This document shows, piece after piece, positions 1 to 7,566 of a stretch of DNA of 17,594 bases. The notes under the pieces are model-generated. The model was not told where the DNA came from. It ran no database searches and was given only the letters and a program-made list of their open reading frames with translations. Origin of the DNA: Microbacterium sp. (GTDB lineage Bacteria; Actinomycetota; Actinomycetes; Actinomycetales; Microbacteriaceae); contig NZ_QFPF01000052.1 in assembly GCF_003248605.1 (NCBI RefSeq), positions 1 through 17,594 of the forward strand. The letters are read 5' to 3'. The position numbers and the translations under genes are program-made. Numbering within the stretch: the first letter of the stretch is position 1; every line of letters begins with the position of its first letter.

Positions 1-763
1 GCAGGGCCCCGGAGGCGACGCTGCGCAGCACCGTCGGCTCCGTGAAGAACTGCAGCGTTCCGATGATGGCGAACGTGATCACCATCACCATCGACGACGA
101 GATCATCGGGATTTTGATGCGCGTCGCGATCTGCCAGCCCGACGCGCCGTCGATGCGGGCGGCCTCGTAGATCGCGGGGTCGATCGCCCGCAGCGCCGCG
201 TAGATGACGATCATGTAGTAGCCGGCCCACTGCCACGTGACGATGTTGACGAGGCTGAAGAAGATCGAGTCGGACGACAGGAAGTTCGGCGCCTCGAGGC
301 CGAACGCCCCGAAGATGGTGCCGGCCGGACCGAAGCGCGGGCTGTAGAGGAAGCTCCACATCAGTGCGCCGATGACGACCGGGATCGCGTAGGGGGCGAA
401 GATCAGCAGGCGCGAGAGCTTGGACACCCACGTCGCCAGCGTGTCGAGCACGAGCGCCGCGACGGTCGCGACCAGCAGCTGCGCCGGGATCATGACCAGG
501 GCGTAGAGGGCGACCCGTCCGAGCCCGCCGAGGAACAGCGGGTCGGTGAAGGCCTTCAGGTAGTTGTCGATCCCGACGAACCGGGTGCCGGTGGCGAGGG
601 TCGAGCTGAACAAGCTCATCCCGAACGCGTAGGCGAGGGGAAAGACCAGGAAGGCCGCGAAGACCACGAGGAACGGCGCGACGAACAGCCAGCCGATGCG
701 CTGGCGGCGCTCGATCGCGCTGCGGCGGCGGGCCGGAGCGGGCGCGAGGGCGGTGGCGGTCAT
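1..763 (-). CDS. Carbohydrate ABC transporter permease, MalF/UgpA-type (3' end outside window)
   Basis: This is one of the two membrane subunits of a CUT1-type sugar importer, and it forms the channel with a second permease expected beyond the left edge. About 254 residues are visible from the ATG at 763. A short Arg-rich cytoplasmic start (PARRRSAIERRQR) is followed by a first membrane helix (WLFVAPFLVVFAAFLVFPL) and further helices around LVMIPAQLLVATVAALVL and IPVVIGALMWSFLY. The EAA loop that docks on the ATPase is clear (EAARIDGASGWQIATRIKIP). The gene lies 63 bp downstream of the binding-protein gene on the same strand, so it should belong to the same transcript. No good Shine-Dalgarno sequence precedes the ATG, so coupling or re-initiation is possible. 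The sugar cannot be told from the sequence. The C-terminus is missing only because the window ends. Confidence 0.93.
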   Translation of the reverse strand, partial: MTATALAPAPARRRSAIERRQRIGWLFVAPFLVVFAAFLVFPLAYAFGMSLFSSTLATGTRFVGIDNYLKAFTDPLFLGGLGRVALYALVMIPAQLLVATVAALVLDTLATWVSKLSRLLIFAPYAIPVVIGALMWSFLYSPRFGPAGTIFGAFGLEAPNFLSSDSIFFSLVNIVTWQWAGYYMIVIYAALRAIDPAIYEAARIDGASGWQIATRIKIPMISSSMVMVITFAIIGTLQFFTEPTVLRSVASGAL

Positions 764-794
764 GGGAGGTCGCTTTCTGCGTGTCGTGTCGGGG

Positions 795-824
795 GTGTGG
801 GGCCGGCCGAGACCGGCCCCACAC
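795..824 (-). repeat. Intercistronic hairpin between binding-protein and permease genes
   Basis: A perfect 12-bp inverted repeat (arms 795-806 and 813-824, GTGTGGGGCCGG) with a 6-nt loop starts two bases after the binding-protein stop codon. No T-run follows it on the minus strand, so it is probably not a classical terminator. Similar structures in other sugar importers protect the upstream mRNA and make binding protein more abundant than permease. That role is inferred here. Confidence 0.7.
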
Positions 825-826
825 GC

Positions 827-2164
827 TCAGCCGATGAGCTCGAAGCCCTGCTCGGTCGCGTACTGCTCGAGTGTGGCCTGGAGGTCGTCGAGGGCCTGCT
901 CGGCGCTCTTGTCGCCGTCCACGACGACCGCGGTCACCTCCTCCTGCAGCTGGTCGTACGCGTAGTTCTGGAACGGGCTGAAGGTGAACCCGGCGTAGCC
1001 GGCCGCCGCGGGCAGGAAGACGTCCTTGTTGATCTGCTGACCGCCGAAGAACGGGTACTCGAGGTCGCGGAAGTAGTCGGACTCGAGGATCGGCGTCCAC
1101 AGCGGGAACAGCGCGGCCTCCTCGATGCCGATCTTCCACGCCTCTTCGGTGCCGAAGACCTCCTTGGCGACGGTGGCCGCCGCCTCCGGGTCATCGGCCT
1201 GGGAGGTGACGGCGAAGGTCGAGCCGCCCCAGTTGATCTGCACCGGATCGGCCGCATCCCACTGCGGCACGGGCGCGGCGCGCCAGACGGCACTCTCGTC
1301 CGAGCCCTCGAGGCCCTGCAGGTATCCCGGGCCCCAGGCGGCCGCGACGTAGATCGCGTATGTCCCGTCGACGAGCTTGGTGTTGTAGTCGGCGGTGAAG
1401 GCCTCGTCCACGGCGATCAGGCCGCGTGAGCTCAGATCCTCCCAGTACGCCAGCACGTCCTTGGATCCCTGATCGGCGACGTCGATGCCGATCTCCTGCG
1501 GGCTGGCGCTGTCGTACTCGAAGGGCACCGATCCGGCCTGCGCGAACAGCGCCTGGGTGTAGGCCCGACCGTTCGGGGGGAAGTTCGCCAGCACGCCCGG
1601 GGCGCCGGCGGCCTGGAGCGCCTCGGCCGCCGATGCGAACTCGTCCCAGGTCGTGGGCACGGGGATGCCGTGCTCGGTGAGGATGTCTTCGCGATACAGC
1701 ATCCCCATCGGGCCGCCGTCGACCGGGATGGCGTAGACCGCGTCGCCGCTGGAGACGTCCTTCCACGCTCCCTCGGTGTAGTCGCCCTGAACATCTGCGG
1801 CGCCGTACTCGCTCAGGTCGACGAGCGCGTCGCGGATGCTGAAGCTCGAGAGCACCTCGGCCTCGAGCATGATGACATCGGGTGCACCCGATCCGGACTC
1901 GATCGCCGTGGAGAACTTCGTGTACTGGTCGTTGCCCTGCCCGGCGTTGGTCCAGCAGATCTGGATGTCGTCGTGGGTCTCGTTGAACAGGTCGACGACC
2001 TGATCGAACGCGGGGTACCAGGCCCAGACGCTGACCTGGGTGGCCTCCTCGTTGAGGATCTCGTTCGTGCACGACTCGGCGGATCCACCGGATGCGGCGC
2101 ATCCGGTGAGCGCGGCGGCGGTGACGGCGCTGACGCCGAGACCGGCGATGAGTTTCGACTTCAT
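827..2164 (-). CDS. Sugar ABC transporter substrate-binding lipoprotein
   Basis: This is the extracellular solute-binding protein (family 1, MalE-like) that captures a carbohydrate and delivers it to the permeases. It has 445 aa. The N-terminus is a lipoprotein signal: Lys residues, a hydrophobic stretch and a lipobox LTGC with Cys22 as the lipidated residue. The mature part begins with a family-typical segment (VSVWAWYPAFDQVVDLFNE) and includes a GGPMGMLYREDILTEHGI-like stretch, a P-T-TWDEF motif and a WGGS motif. The ATG at 2164 is supported by GAGAGGAAG about 9 nt upstream. It is the first gene after the LacI-controlled promoter and is followed by the permease. The substrate is unknown; length and motifs suit oligosaccharides or plant-derived sugars, but that is a guess. 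Confidence 0.94.
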   Translation of the reverse strand: MKSKLIAGLGVSAVTAAALTGCAASGGSAESCTNEILNEEATQVSVWAWYPAFDQVVDLFNETHDDIQICWTNAGQGNDQYTKFSTAIESGSGAPDVIMLEAEVLSSFSIRDALVDLSEYGAADVQGDYTEGAWKDVSSGDAVYAIPVDGGPMGMLYREDILTEHGIPVPTTWDEFASAAEALQAAGAPGVLANFPPNGRAYTQALFAQAGSVPFEYDSASPQEIGIDVADQGSKDVLAYWEDLSSRGLIAVDEAFTADYNTKLVDGTYAIYVAAAWGPGYLQGLEGSDESAVWRAAPVPQWDAADPVQINWGGSTFAVTSQADDPEAAATVAKEVFGTEEAWKIGIEEAALFPLWTPILESDYFRDLEYPFFGGQQINKDVFLPAAAGYAGFTFSPFQNYAYDQLQEEVTAVVVDGDKSAEQALDDLQATLEQYATEQGFELIG

Positions 2165-2255
2165 GGGCTGTGTGCTTCCTCTCGCGGTGCGGACACCTAT
2201 GTCTTACGGAGACGATGCGTGACCGGAAGAAGAAGCACTCTTCGTCGAGCCACAG

Positions 2256-2271
2256 TTTCCAACGTTGGAAA
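2256..2271. promoter_or_regulatory. Operator O1, LacI-family palindrome
   Basis: TTTCCAACGTTGGAAA is a perfect 16-bp palindrome with the central CG typical of LacI-family operators. It shares the CAACGTTG core with the palindrome in front of the lacI gene. It lies just downstream of the predicted transcription start of the transporter operon, where bound repressor would block initiation or early elongation. Function is inferred from position and symmetry. Confidence 0.8.
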
Positions 2272-2283
2272 GTAAACGTTGTA
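2272..2283. promoter_or_regulatory. Operator O2, imperfect LacI-family site
   Basis: On the minus strand this reads TACAACGTTTAC. Its first nine bases match the perfect operator TACAACGTTGTA upstream of lacI, and its other half is degenerate. Its centre is 14 bp from that of O1, and it spans the predicted +1 position. It may be a second, weaker site, or it may help load repressor on the adjacent perfect site. Confidence 0.6.
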
Positions 2284-2288
2284 GACAC

Positions 2289-2317
2289 ATATTCATGCAC
2301 CCGTCCCGCGGTGTCAA
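2289..2317 (-). promoter_or_regulatory. Promoter of the sugar-transport operon
   Basis: On the minus strand a consensus -35 hexamer TTGACA (2312-2317) is followed, after 17 bp, by a weak -10 GAATAT (2289-2294). This places the start of transcription near 2282, inside O2 and next to O1, giving a leader of about 118 nt before the binding-protein ATG. The -10 match is poor (3 of 6) but keeps the key A and final T. The promoter sits between the lacI stop codon and the transporter genes, so the transporter can be transcribed independently of lacI. Confidence 0.6.
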
Positions 2318-2349
2318 GCACCAATCCGCGCGCGGAGGGTGCGGCCGGC

Positions 2350-3363
2350 TCACGCGGGTGCGGGAGCGGATTCGCGCGCGACGACGCGGTAGTCGGCGAG
2401 GAGCAGACGCGGCGGTCCGCTCTCGCGTCCGGCGATGCGGTCGAGGAGCGTCGAGACAGCCGTCGCGGCGATCCACTCCTGGCCCGGATCGACGGTCGAC
2501 AGCGACGGGATCGAGTACTGCGCCTCGTCCAGGTCGTCCCAGCCGATCACCGCGACATCATCCGGAACATGGATCCCGGCCTCCTGGAGCACGCGCATGG
2601 CGCCGAGGGCCAGCGTGTCGTTCAGGCCGAAGACCGCGTCGAACGGCACCCCGCGATCGAGCAGCTCACGCATCGTGCGGGCGCCGTTGGAGCGATGCCA
2701 CATCGTCGTGTACCCGATGAGGTCCTCATCCCACGGGATGCCCGCCGCGTCGAGCGCCTCGCGATGGCCCCGCAGACGCAGACCGGCCGAGCCGATGACC
2801 TCGCCCTCGTGCGCTCCGACGATGGCGATGCGCCGACGTCCGGAGGCGAGCAGATGCTCGGTGGCCGCGCGGGCAGCCTCGACGTTGCGCATCGTGACAT
2901 GGTCGACGGGAGCGTCGAAGATGCGTTCGCCCAGCATGACGAGCGGGTACGACACCTCGAGCAGATCACGGTCGTCCTGTCCCATTCCCAGCGGGCTGAA
3001 GATGACCCCGTCCGTGAGCTTCAGCCGCGGACTGCGCAGCAGCTGAGCCTCGCGCTCGCGGTCGCCACCGGTCTGCTCGACGAGGACGACCACACCGGCG
3101 CGCTCGGCCTCGGCGATGATCGTGGCCGCGAGTTCGGCGAAATAGGCCAGCGCGAGATCCGGGACGGCCAGCGCGATCGCACCCGTCTTGCCCGATCGGA
3201 GGTTGCGAGCCGTGAGATTGGGGGTGTAACCCAGCTCGGCGATGGCCTGTTCGACCTTGCTCCGCGTCGTGGCGCGGATGTGCGGGTAGTCGTTGATGAC
3301 GTTGGAGACGGTCTTGATCGACACCCCGGCCAGCCGTGCGACGTCGTGCAGTGTCGCAGCCAT
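2350..3363 (-). CDS. LacI-family transcriptional repressor
   Basis: This 337-aa protein has a standard LacI/GalR layout. The N-terminal helix-turn-helix (about residues 4-26, LHDVARLAGVSIKTVSNVIN) is followed by the hinge region (residues about 45-60, LGYTPNLTARNLRSG). A periplasmic-binding-protein-like sensor domain fills the rest, with characteristic stretches GVIFSPLG, VMLGERI, DHVTMRN and DAVFGLNDTLALG. The ATG at 3363 follows a strong ribosome-binding site (GAAGGAGG). The gene lies directly upstream of the sugar transporter, and matching palindromes occur at the transporter promoter and at 3393-3404. It is therefore very likely the local repressor, is probably autoregulated, and is relieved by the sugar or a derivative. 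The inducer is unknown. Confidence 0.96.
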   Translation of the reverse strand: MAATLHDVARLAGVSIKTVSNVINDYPHIRATTRSKVEQAIAELGYTPNLTARNLRSGKTGAIALAVPDLALAYFAELAATIIAEAERAGVVVLVEQTGGDREREAQLLRSPRLKLTDGVIFSPLGMGQDDRDLLEVSYPLVMLGERIFDAPVDHVTMRNVEAARAATEHLLASGRRRIAIVGAHEGEVIGSAGLRLRGHREALDAAGIPWDEDLIGYTTMWHRSNGARTMRELLDRGVPFDAVFGLNDTLALGAMRVLQEAGIHVPDDVAVIGWDDLDEAQYSIPSLSTVDPGQEWIAATAVSTLLDRIAGRESGPPRLLLADYRVVARESAPAPA

Positions 3364-3392
3364 GCGCCTCCTTCGTCGTCCACCACCCTACC

Positions 3393-3404
3393 TACAACGT
3401 TGTA
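3393..3404. promoter_or_regulatory. Operator in front of lacI (autoregulation)
   Basis: TACAACGTTGTA is a perfect 12-bp palindrome 30 bp upstream of the lacI ATG. It has the same AACGTT centre as O1 and the same half-site as O2. It lies between the putA stop codon (3432) and lacI. I see no convincing -35/-10 pair around it. Confidence 0.7.
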
Positions 3405-3431
3405 TCCCACCCACCACATCGCACAGGGCGT

Positions 3432-6400
3432 TCAGATGACGTCGGCGCTCCACGTGTCGGGATTGCCGAAGCGGTGCGCCGTGATCGTGATCGACTGCTC
3501 GCGCAGGAACGGCAGCAGCTCGACCCGACCTGCCGTCGTCACCTCGTCGGCGTACACGGCCAGATCGGGATCCCCGGCCACCGCCTCCGCGAGCGATGAC
3601 CGCAGCGCGGAGACGGATTCCGCCGCCCCGACCAGACGCACGCGCGGCGGCCGGGGCGGCCCCGCCTCATCGGCCACAGCATCCAGGAACGTCGTCGACC
3701 GCCCAGCCATCCGCTCGAGCCACTCGGCGTCGGTCTCGAGGTGCACGGGCACATCCAGCTCGCCGAGTACGCGGCGCACGGGCGCCGGCAGACCGACCGG
3801 GGCGCTCAGGGTGAACCGCGAACGGGCCCGCACACCGGCAAGCACGACGCGCAGCACAGCACGCCACTCCGCATCCCCCGTCGCGCGGACGGCGACCGGC
3901 ACCGGCCGGTAGCGGAACAGGTTGCGCTCGATGCCGAGCCTCGAGACGTCGCGCACCTGTCCGAACTCGCGGTCCCAGACGACGGCGTCCGACAGCGCGG
4001 CGCGGCGCAGCCAGTCGAACCCCGGATAGTCGAGCGTCGCCTGCGCCGCCTCGATCACGGCGGTGAGGCGCGAGTCGAGCCCGCGCAGATGCAGCGACGA
4101 CGACGGCGTCCCCGCGGCGGGGCGCCACGTGCCGAGCCCCACGAGATAGTTGGGTCCGCCCGCCTTAGAGCCGGCGCCCACCGACGAGCGCTTCCAGCCG
4201 CCGAAGGGCTGGCGCTGCACGATGGCGCCGGTGATGCCGCGGTTGACGTACAGGTTGCCGGCCTCGACCCGGGCCAGCCACCGCTCGAGCTCGTCGGGGC
4301 TCTGGGTGTAAAGCCCCGCGGTCAGGCCGTAGTCGACGGCATTCTGCAGGTCGATCGCGTGATCGAGCGAGCGCGCGTGCATGATGCCGAGCACGGGCCC
4401 GAAGAACTCCTCGGTGTGAAAGCGCGAGCCCGCCTCGACACCGGTGCGGATGCCGGGGGTCCAGAACCTGCGCTCGGCATCGAGCGCGCGCGGCTCGACG
4501 ATCCAGCGCTCCCCGTCGCCGAGGGTCGTGAGGGCCCACTCGAGCTTGCCGTGCGGGGGTTCGATGAGGGGACCGATCTCGGCGAGCGGATCGGAGGGCG
4601 AGCCGATGCGCAGCGACTGCGCCGCGTCGACGAGCTGCCGGGCGAAACGACGAGACCGGGCGACCGGGCCCACCAGGATCGCGAGCGACGCCGCCGAGCA
4701 CTTCTGCCCGGCGTGGCCGAACGCGCTCTTGATCAGGTCGGCGGCGGCGAGGTCGAGATCGGCCGACGGCGTGATGATCATGGCGTTCTTGCCGCTCGTC
4801 TCGGCGAGCAGCGGCAGGTCGGGGCGCCACGAGCGGAACAGCGCCGCCGTCTCCCACGAGCCGGTGAGGATAACCCGATCGACCGCGCCGTGGGTGATCA
4901 GGCGCTGTCCCAGCTCGCCCTCGTCGATGTCGACCAGCGCGAGCACCTCGCGCGGCACGCCCGCATCCCACAGGGCATCGGCGATCACGGCCGCACAGCG
5001 CCGCGCCTGCGGCGCCGGCTTGAACACGACGCCCGAGCCTGCGGCGAGCGCGGCGAGCACCCCGCCGGCGGGGATCGCGAGCGGAAAGTTCCAGGGCGGC
5101 GCGATCACACTCACCCGCGAGGGCACGAACACGGCGCCGCTCACGGCGTCCAGTTCGCGGGATGTCGCCGCGTAGTAGTTCGCGAAGTCCACGGTTTCGC
5201 TGACCTCGACGTCGGCCTCGGCGAAGACCTTGCCGGTCTCGGACGCGGCGACCTCGATCAGCAGCCCGCGACGCGACTCCAGCACGATCGCCGCGCGTGC
5301 GAGCACCTCGGCCCGCTCGGCGGCGGGGCGGGCACCCCACGCGGAACCCGCCCCGCGCACCCGGTCGACGATCGCGTCGAGGTCGTCAGCGCTGCGCACG
5401 CGCGCCGCGTTGATGGTGACATCCCCCGCCGTCGACGTCTCCACCCGGGCGAGCACCTCGCGCGCCCATTCGCGGTTCGTCGCGAGCGAAGGATCGGAAT
5501 CCGCGGCGTTCGTGAACCCTGGTGCCCCGCCCGCCACGCCGGTCGCGCCGGGGACCGGGGTGTTCCGCGCCGCGCGTTCGCGCCGCGAGTAGACCGCGGT
5601 CTCGACGATCGCCGCCCCCGCGAAGAAGTCGGGCTGCGCCACGGGACTGAGCGGCGCCGTGTCTCCGGGCGCGCCCTCCGCGGCCCCGTCGGCGATGCCC
5701 AGCACGACCTGGGTGAGCCCGGGATCCTGCACATCGCGCGCGGGGCGGCGGGTCATCGGCAGGGTGAGCGCGTCGTCGAGGTCGGCCGCGTCCGGGACCG
5801 GGGCGGCGGGCCCCGCGTCGGTGGATGCCGGATCGGTGGATGCCGAGTCGGTAGATGCCGGATCGGTAGATGCCGGGTCGGTGGATGCCGCCGCGCGATC
5901 CTGCCGGCGGCGCGGCCCCGTCGCGAGTGCGGGATCGGATGCGCGTGCGACCGAGGCGAGGTAGCGATCGCGTTCGCGCTCCCACAGGGCCGGGTCATCG
6001 GCGAGGTCGAACGCTGCCGAGAGGAAGTTTTCGCTCGAGGCGTTCTCCTCGAGTCGGCGCACGAGGTAGCTGATGGCGACGTCGAACTCGTCGGGGCGCA
6101 CGACCGGCACGTACAGCAGCACGGGCCCGACATCGCGCGAGACCGCCGCGACCTGGCCCTGCGCCATGCCCAGCAGCATCTCGTAGTCGACGTCGGCGGT
6201 GACCCCGCGCTGCTCGGCGAGCAGGCGCGCGTGGGCGACGTCGAAGAGGTTGTGCCCCGCGACGCCGATGCGCACGGCCCGTGTGCGTGCGGGCTGGAGC
6301 GCCTCGTCGAGGCAGCGCAGGTAGTTGGCGTCCGAGTCGAGCTTGCGGTCGTAGGTGGCGAGATCCCAGCCGTGCAGGGCGGCGTCGACGTGCTCCATCG

Positions 6401-7304
6401 CGAGGTTCGCGCCCTTGACCAGGCGCACCTTGATGCGCCCTCCGCCCGCGTCCACGCGGTGCCGGGCCCACGCCGTCAGCTCGCGCAGCGCGGGGGCGGC
6501 ATCGGGCAGGTAGGCCTGCAGGACGATTCCCGCCTCGAGGCGGTGCAGCCGGGGGTCCTCGAGCAGGCGGGTGAACACCGCGATCGTCAGGTCGAGATCG
6601 CGGTACTCCTCCATATCGAGGTTGATGAAGGTCGGCGCCACCGGATCGGCCGCCGACAGATACAAGGGCAGGAGGCGCTGGATGACAGCATCCACGGTCT
6701 GATCGAACGCCCACATCGAGATGCGACTGGCGATCGCAGAGACCTTGACCGAGACGTAGTCGACATCGGGGCGCCGGATCAGCTCGTGGATGCCCTCGAG
6801 TCGCCGGCCGGCCTCCTGATCGCCGAGAACAGCCTCGCCGAGCAGGTTGAGGTTCAGTCGCGCGCCGCCCTCGCGCAGCTTCGCGATCGCGGGGCCCAGC
6901 TTCTCGGTCCGCGCGTCGACGATGAGATGCCCGACCATCTCGCGCAGCACACGCCGCGCGATGGGCACGACCGGGCTCGGCAGGGCCGGCGCCATGGTGC
7001 CCCCCACCCGCACCGCTCCGCGCAGGTACCAGGGAAGGAAGTCGGGCACGAGCGGAGCCACCCGCTGCAGATTGGATGCTGCCGCCACGAGCGATTCGGG
7101 TCGCATCACGCCGTCGACGAAGCCGAGAGTGAAGGGCAGTCCGTTGCGGTCCTTCAGGACACCGGCCAGACGCTCGGCGGCGGGGTCGACATCGACCTGG
7201 GCGCTCTCGGCCACCCAACGCTGCGCGAGCTGGACGGCACGGGCGGCGAGGTCCTCGCCGGCGGCCGGGGCGCCGGTGTCCCCGTGGTCGGGGGTGGTCA
7301 CCAT
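3432..7304 (-). CDS. putA: Bifunctional proline dehydrogenase / L-glutamate-gamma-semialdehyde dehydrogenase
   Basis: The enzyme oxidises proline to glutamate in two steps: FAD-dependent proline dehydrogenase, then NAD-dependent semialdehyde dehydrogenase. It is 1290 aa long. The dehydrogenase half (about 60-440) shows FINLDMEEYRDLDLT, VRLVKGAN, GVAGHNLFDVA, EMLLGMAQ and the substrate-binding pair Arg416-Arg417 in YLVRRLEENASSENF. A repetitive linker follows (about 472-495). The aldehyde-dehydrogenase half (about 600-1090) has VIAPPWNFPLAIP, the general-base Glu835 in LAETSGKNA and nucleophile Cys869 in GHAGQKCSAA, with the usual 34-residue spacing. A further C-terminal part of about 190 residues resembles the extra domain of type B PutA. 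There is no N-terminal ribbon-helix-helix, so unlike E. coli PutA it should not repress its own gene. A TAGGCT box six bases before the ATG suggests a leaderless transcript. Confidence 0.97.
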   Translation of the reverse strand: MVTTPDHGDTGAPAAGEDLAARAVQLAQRWVAESAQVDVDPAAERLAGVLKDRNGLPFTLGFVDGVMRPESLVAAASNLQRVAPLVPDFLPWYLRGAVRVGGTMAPALPSPVVPIARRVLREMVGHLIVDARTEKLGPAIAKLREGGARLNLNLLGEAVLGDQEAGRRLEGIHELIRRPDVDYVSVKVSAIASRISMWAFDQTVDAVIQRLLPLYLSAADPVAPTFINLDMEEYRDLDLTIAVFTRLLEDPRLHRLEAGIVLQAYLPDAAPALRELTAWARHRVDAGGGRIKVRLVKGANLAMEHVDAALHGWDLATYDRKLDSDANYLRCLDEALQPARTRAVRIGVAGHNLFDVAHARLLAEQRGVTADVDYEMLLGMAQGQVAAVSRDVGPVLLYVPVVRPDEFDVAISYLVRRLEENASSENFLSAAFDLADDPALWERERDRYLASVARASDPALATGPRRRQDRAAASTDPASTDPASTDSASTDPASTDAGPAAPVPDAADLDDALTLPMTRRPARDVQDPGLTQVVLGIADGAAEGAPGDTAPLSPVAQPDFFAGAAIVETAVYSRRERAARNTPVPGATGVAGGAPGFTNAADSDPSLATNREWAREVLARVETSTAGDVTINAARVRSADDLDAIVDRVRGAGSAWGARPAAERAEVLARAAIVLESRRGLLIEVAASETGKVFAEADVEVSETVDFANYYAATSRELDAVSGAVFVPSRVSVIAPPWNFPLAIPAGGVLAALAAGSGVVFKPAPQARRCAAVIADALWDAGVPREVLALVDIDEGELGQRLITHGAVDRVILTGSWETAALFRSWRPDLPLLAETSGKNAMIITPSADLDLAAADLIKSAFGHAGQKCSAASLAILVGPVARSRRFARQLVDAAQSLRIGSPSDPLAEIGPLIEPPHGKLEWALTTLGDGERWIVEPRALDAERRFWTPGIRTGVEAGSRFHTEEFFGPVLGIMHARSLDHAIDLQNAVDYGLTAGLYTQSPDELERWLARVEAGNLYVNRGITGAIVQRQPFGGWKRSSVGAGSKAGGPNYLVGLGTWRPAAGTPSSSLHLRGLDSRLTAVIEAAQATLDYPGFDWLRRAALSDAVVWDREFGQVRDVSRLGIERNLFRYRPVPVAVRATGDAEWRAVLRVVLAGVRARSRFTLSAPVGLPAPVRRVLGELDVPVHLETDAEWLERMAGRSTTFLDAVADEAGPPRPPRVRLVGAAESVSALRSSLAEAVAGDPDLAVYADEVTTAGRVELLPFLREQSITITAHRFGNPDTWSADVI
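5821..5890 (-). repeat. 15-bp tandem repeat coding for the PutA inter-domain linker
   Basis: Four full 15-bp units (5821-5835, 5836-5850, 5851-5865, 5866-5880; plus-strand consensus GTRGATGCCGGRTCG) and a partial fifth encode repeated Ala-Ser-Thr-Asp-Pro. The unit is a multiple of three, so changes in copy number keep the frame. It sits exactly between the two catalytic halves, and variation in copy number would alter only linker length. Confidence 0.9.
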
Positions 7305-7310
7305 GGGTTC

Positions 7311-7316
7311 AGCCTA
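7311..7316 (-). promoter_or_regulatory. Probable -10 box of a leaderless putA promoter
   Basis: The minus-strand hexamer TAGGCT ends six bases before the putA ATG, so transcription would begin at or next to the start codon. No ribosome-binding site is visible and no clear -35 was found. Leaderless genes with TAnnnT boxes at this distance are common in actinobacteria. This is inference from spacing. Confidence 0.4.
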
Positions 7317-7382
7317 GGCGGCGATTCCTCGGGGCTGCCGCAATGGCGGGGCTCCGGCATCCCGTGTCTTGCGCGCCTTCGG

Positions 7383-7448
7383 CGGTTGCGGCGTGGGGCG
7401 GTTGCGGCGTGGGGCGGTTGCAGCGTCGTGCGCGTTGCGGCGTCGTGC
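7383..7448. repeat. Degenerate 16-bp direct repeats leading into the hairpin element
   Basis: Two identical 16-bp units (7383-7398 and 7399-7414, CGGTTGCGGCGTGGGG) are followed by two diverged ones (7415-7430 and 7431-7447). These run into the left arm of the hairpin repeat at 7449. Each unit contains a GTTGCGGCGT core that resembles the GTTGGGGCGT of the hairpin arm, so the array may be decayed partial copies of it. The whole 7305-7566 spacer (262 bp) holds only this array, the hairpin and the putA start region; I see no gene in it. Confidence 0.65.
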
Positions 7449-7518
7449 GCGTTGGGGCGTCAGCGCCGCGTTGGGGCGCGGAGCAGCACGCCCCACCGTG
7501 ATTCTGACGCCCCAACGC
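7449..7518. repeat. Dispersed hairpin repeat, copy 1 (degenerate)
   Basis: Arms 7449-7478 and 7489-7518 flank a 10-nt loop. Fifteen outer bases (GCGTTGGGGCGTCAG) and seven inner bases (TGGGGCG) pair perfectly, with eight mostly mismatched positions between them. It aligns over its length with the element at 11721-11788, including 8 of 10 loop bases when that copy is read in reverse. It lies 48 bp after the thioesterase stop codon, so it could act as a T-less terminator or 3' stabiliser. Confidence 0.8.
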
Positions 7519-7566
7519 CGGGGAGAGGGGGTCACGGACGCGCGGCGAGGGCGCGGCCGACCGGGG

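Noticed and set aside
5821..5890. Possible CRISPR array from short repeats in putA
   Set aside because: The units are contiguous without spacers, are in frame and code for a linker.
7449..7518. Classical Rho-independent terminator
   Set aside because: The stem is strong, but no T-run follows on either strand, so only a T-less or processing role could be argued.
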